The notes below the pieces were generated by a model. It did no database searches, was not told where the DNA came from, and saw only the letters and a list, made by a program, of their open reading frames with translations. From Candidatus Uhrbacteria bacterium CG10_big_fil_rev_8_21_14_0_10_50_16 (GTDB lineage Bacteria; Patescibacteriota; Patescibacteriia; UBA9934; UBA11717): a DNA stretch of 33,335 bases. Below, piece after piece: positions 31,925 to 33,335 of this stretch (the stretch's first letter is position 1; each line of letters begins with the position of its first letter). Both the position numbers and the translations under genes were made by a program. The DNA is taken from NCBI GenBank assembly GCA_002774875.1, contig PCYM01000010.1, positions 72,645-105,979 on the forward strand, in the 5' to 3' direction.

Positions 31925-31951
31925 GACCCCGGAGCCAGCTGGCCCGGGGTC
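31925..31951 (-). terminator. Terminator of the 214-aa cassette gene
   Basis: GACCCCGG pairs with CCGGGGTC with an inner GCCAGCTGGC palindrome, followed on the minus strand by TTCGTTTCTCCTATATTTTTTT. It can also serve thrS from the other side, though the T tract there is poor. Confidence 0.88.
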
Positions 31952-31989
31952 GACGTGTGTTTGGGTTGGTGCGGGATCTGGTCGCAGCT

Positions 31990-32634
31990 CTAGCTGTTTG
32001 CGATCCCGATCATGTTGACGAGGGCGCGCAGGTCCGGTCCGAGGAGCTCCCGAATCGGATCGGACAGCGCATGACCCGGGGTGCGCTCGATGTAGCGCAG
32101 ACCGCACTGCATCCTCATGAGCATCGCCATCTCCTCCTTCGTGATCTCGCTTACGCGGATCTGGTATCGACCCACAATCAGGTAGACGTAGAGGAATTGA
32201 ACCTCTAGCTCGATCCGCGCCGCGCCGATGGACCCAGAGTGGATGAACTCATTATTCGTGTAGTTGATGACCTTGTCGATCATCCCAATCGCTACGGAGT
32301 ACGCCTCGTCCCTCAGAGGGACGAGGATTCGCAAGAGGTCCCACAGCGGTTCCGCGTGGGTCTTGATCGCGGAGCGGTGGGCGGGATTGCGGAAGTCGGC
32401 GGTTCGCAGGCCGCTGATCACAATCTCCAGCTGCGACAGGGCAAGGATGACGGCCTGGCGCTTGATGCGCATCATCTCTTGGCGCAGGTTGAGAGCGCGG
32501 TCGGCGACCGAGGTGGGGCCGTTGGCCTTCTGACGTCCCGGCCACAGCTTGAAGGTGTAGTAGCCCCCCATGGACATGATGATCATGGGGATCCAGTGCT
32601 TGTTTAACCATTCGAAGATATCGGACCAGCTCAT
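31990..32634 (-). CDS. Hypothetical membrane protein, GC-rich cassette
   Basis: The 214-residue protein is unknown to me. One N-terminal helix (about 10-30, HWIPMIIMSMGGYYTFKLW) is followed by a mostly helical soluble part with a basic stretch after the membrane. I chose the ATG at 32634 because GAAGGAG lies five bases upstream; the GTG one codon earlier is possible. Its promoter is TTGACA, 17 bases, TATCTA at 32752-32724, and a GC-rich terminator follows. Codon choice is GC-rich as in the other cassettes. It lies between thrS and the gene that runs off the right edge. Confidence 0.65.
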   Translation of the reverse strand: MSWSDIFEWLNKHWIPMIIMSMGGYYTFKLWPGRQKANGPTSVADRALNLRQEMMRIKRQAVILALSQLEIVISGLRTADFRNPAHRSAIKTHAEPLWDLLRILVPLRDEAYSVAIGMIDKVINYTNNEFIHSGSIGAARIELEVQFLYVYLIVGRYQIRVSEITKEEMAMLMRMQCGLRYIERTPGHALSDPIRELLGPDLRALVNMIGIANS

Positions 32635-32723
32635 CACAGACTCCTTCGGGACGCACCCGATGGTGGGGACGCACCCCTAGTGTCTTCTCACGCGCAGACG
32701 ATTTTCTGCCGCAAGTTGCGTTA

Positions 32724-32752
32724 TAGATACATGTTCGAGCATCTTTTGTCAA
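32724..32752 (-). promoter_or_regulatory. Consensus promoter of the 214-aa cassette gene
   Basis: On the minus strand TTGACA (32752-32747), a 17-base spacer and TATCTA (32729-32724). The predicted leader is about 80 bases long and GC-rich near its end. Confidence 0.65.
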
Positions 32753-32768
32753 TGGGGGTCCTCAAACC

Positions 32769-32792
32769 AAAAACCCGCGTGTGCGGGTTTTT
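32769..32792 (-). terminator. Terminator of the gene at the right edge
   Basis: AAAAACCCGC and GCGGGTTTTT are perfectly complementary around GTGT. It works on both strands and lies seven bases after the stop codon of the gene at 32800. It also separates this gene from the promoter of the 214-residue cassette. Confidence 0.93.
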
Positions 32793-32799
32793 AAAATGC

Positions 32800-33335
32800 T
32801 TACTCTACATTGTTCTTGAGGAAGTTGGCAAATCCCATGGTGAGATTTTTTCCATCTTCACGTTGCAAGTACACTGTTGGTTTTCCGGAACTGTTCTTGC
32901 GAATCGCTTTAATGGTCATTGTCCCTTCCATCTCCTTACCACGACCATCTTTTACGCCGTCGAGCACTTGACCTGCAAGACCACTTATCCAATCCACAAA
33001 ACCTTCCTGCTCCTCTAGCATGTCAAAGGCCACTTCTGGTGAGACGGACTCCGCTGCAATCGTTCCGATAATTGAGTTGATCTCTTGCGGCCATGTATTA
33101 ATCAACTCTTGTACGGTATTGACCTCTTGGAGGTCCTCAATAGATAATTCGGCTTCCTCTGGCGCAATCGCAGGCATCTCCTGTGTTTCTGCGAGCTCTT
33201 CTGGATTTAACTCTGTGGCTTCCTCCACGCGTTTTGCACGTCCAGCCACGCGACCTGGGGTAACCTCATAGGAGGCACCACGGACTTGTGTTGTTTCTGG
33301 TGATGTTGCGGCTGATCGTTGCGCGAGCTTTTCTC
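32800..33335 (-). CDS. Hypothetical acidic protein, 5' end outside the window
   Basis: The frame stays open to the window edge, so the start is beyond 33335. At least 178 residues are visible: EKLAQRSAATSPETTQVRG and on through VAGRAKRVEEATELNPEELAE. The middle is rich in Glu (PEELAETQEMPAIAPEEAELSIEDL), then helical, and the last 50 residues look like a small beta-rich domain (GTMTIKAIRKNSSGKPTVYLQREDGKNL). No membrane segment is seen. A GTG at 33249 is an internal codon, not a supported start. No family recognised. Its AT-leaning codons match the core genes, not the cassettes. Confidence 0.7.
   Translation of the reverse strand, partial: EKLAQRSAATSPETTQVRGASYEVTPGRVAGRAKRVEEATELNPEELAETQEMPAIAPEEAELSIEDLQEVNTVQELINTWPQEINSIIGTIAAESVSPEVAFDMLEEQEGFVDWISGLAGQVLDGVKDGRGKEMEGTMTIKAIRKNSSGKPTVYLQREDGKNLTMGFANFLKNNVE

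Overview
This window reads as a chromosomal segment of a Candidate Phyla Radiation (Patescibacteria) bacterium, most likely of the Parcubacteria side. That call rests on protein families that recur in those genomes: a TrbC/VirB2-like two-helix pilin protein, a membrane-anchored TolB/WD40-like propeller, a baseplate-J-like membrane protein, a eukaryote-type phosphomannomutase of the HAD family and an archaeal-type thymidylate synthase. The lineage is an inference; no rRNA or tRNA gene is present to anchor it.

Layout. (1) 1-2580: a 36-nt palindromic element, recG, then a small GC-rich cassette gene. (2) 2649-9201, minus strand: a tightly packed operon running from a small membrane protein through a TolB-like propeller, a DsbA-like thiol oxidoreductase, a cysteine-rich pilin-like protein and radA to thymidylate synthase, mostly with one base between stop and start. 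(3) 9228-13611, minus: a proteostasis block of lemA, htpX and a ClpC-type ATPase. lemA and htpX are separated by three copies of a hairpin-forming repeat. (4) 13682-19595, plus: a PMM-like phosphatase, a second copy of the 36-nt palindrome, then rseP, pheS, pheT and a nucleoside-deoxyribosyltransferase-like gene. (5) 19630-21790: a GC-rich accessory island of three unknown genes. (6) 21841-28441, plus: a small membrane protein, a lipoprotein, dnaE, a baseplate-J-like protein, a HIT protein and a Nudix gene broken by two frameshifts. (7) 28561-32634: thrS behind a T-box-like leader, flanked by two more GC-rich cassettes, one of them a lytic transglycosylase. (8) A gene running off the right edge.

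Two styles of gene expression are visible. Several core genes have an extended -10 or plain -10 box placed 6-9 bases before the ATG, which predicts leaderless mRNAs; internal operon genes restart at a stop-T-ATG junction without a Shine-Dalgarno sequence. In contrast, six GC-rich accessory genes each carry -35/-10 boxes with a 17-base spacer and a strong AGGAG-type ribosome site, and five of the six have a clear hairpin terminator of their own. They behave as self-contained single-gene cassettes set between housekeeping genes.

The strongest candidates for something undescribed are this cassette class, the 36-nt dispersed palindrome, the hairpin repeats between lemA and htpX, and the T-box leader on thrS in a CPR-like genome. 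All functional statements come from reading motifs by eye; no database search was run.
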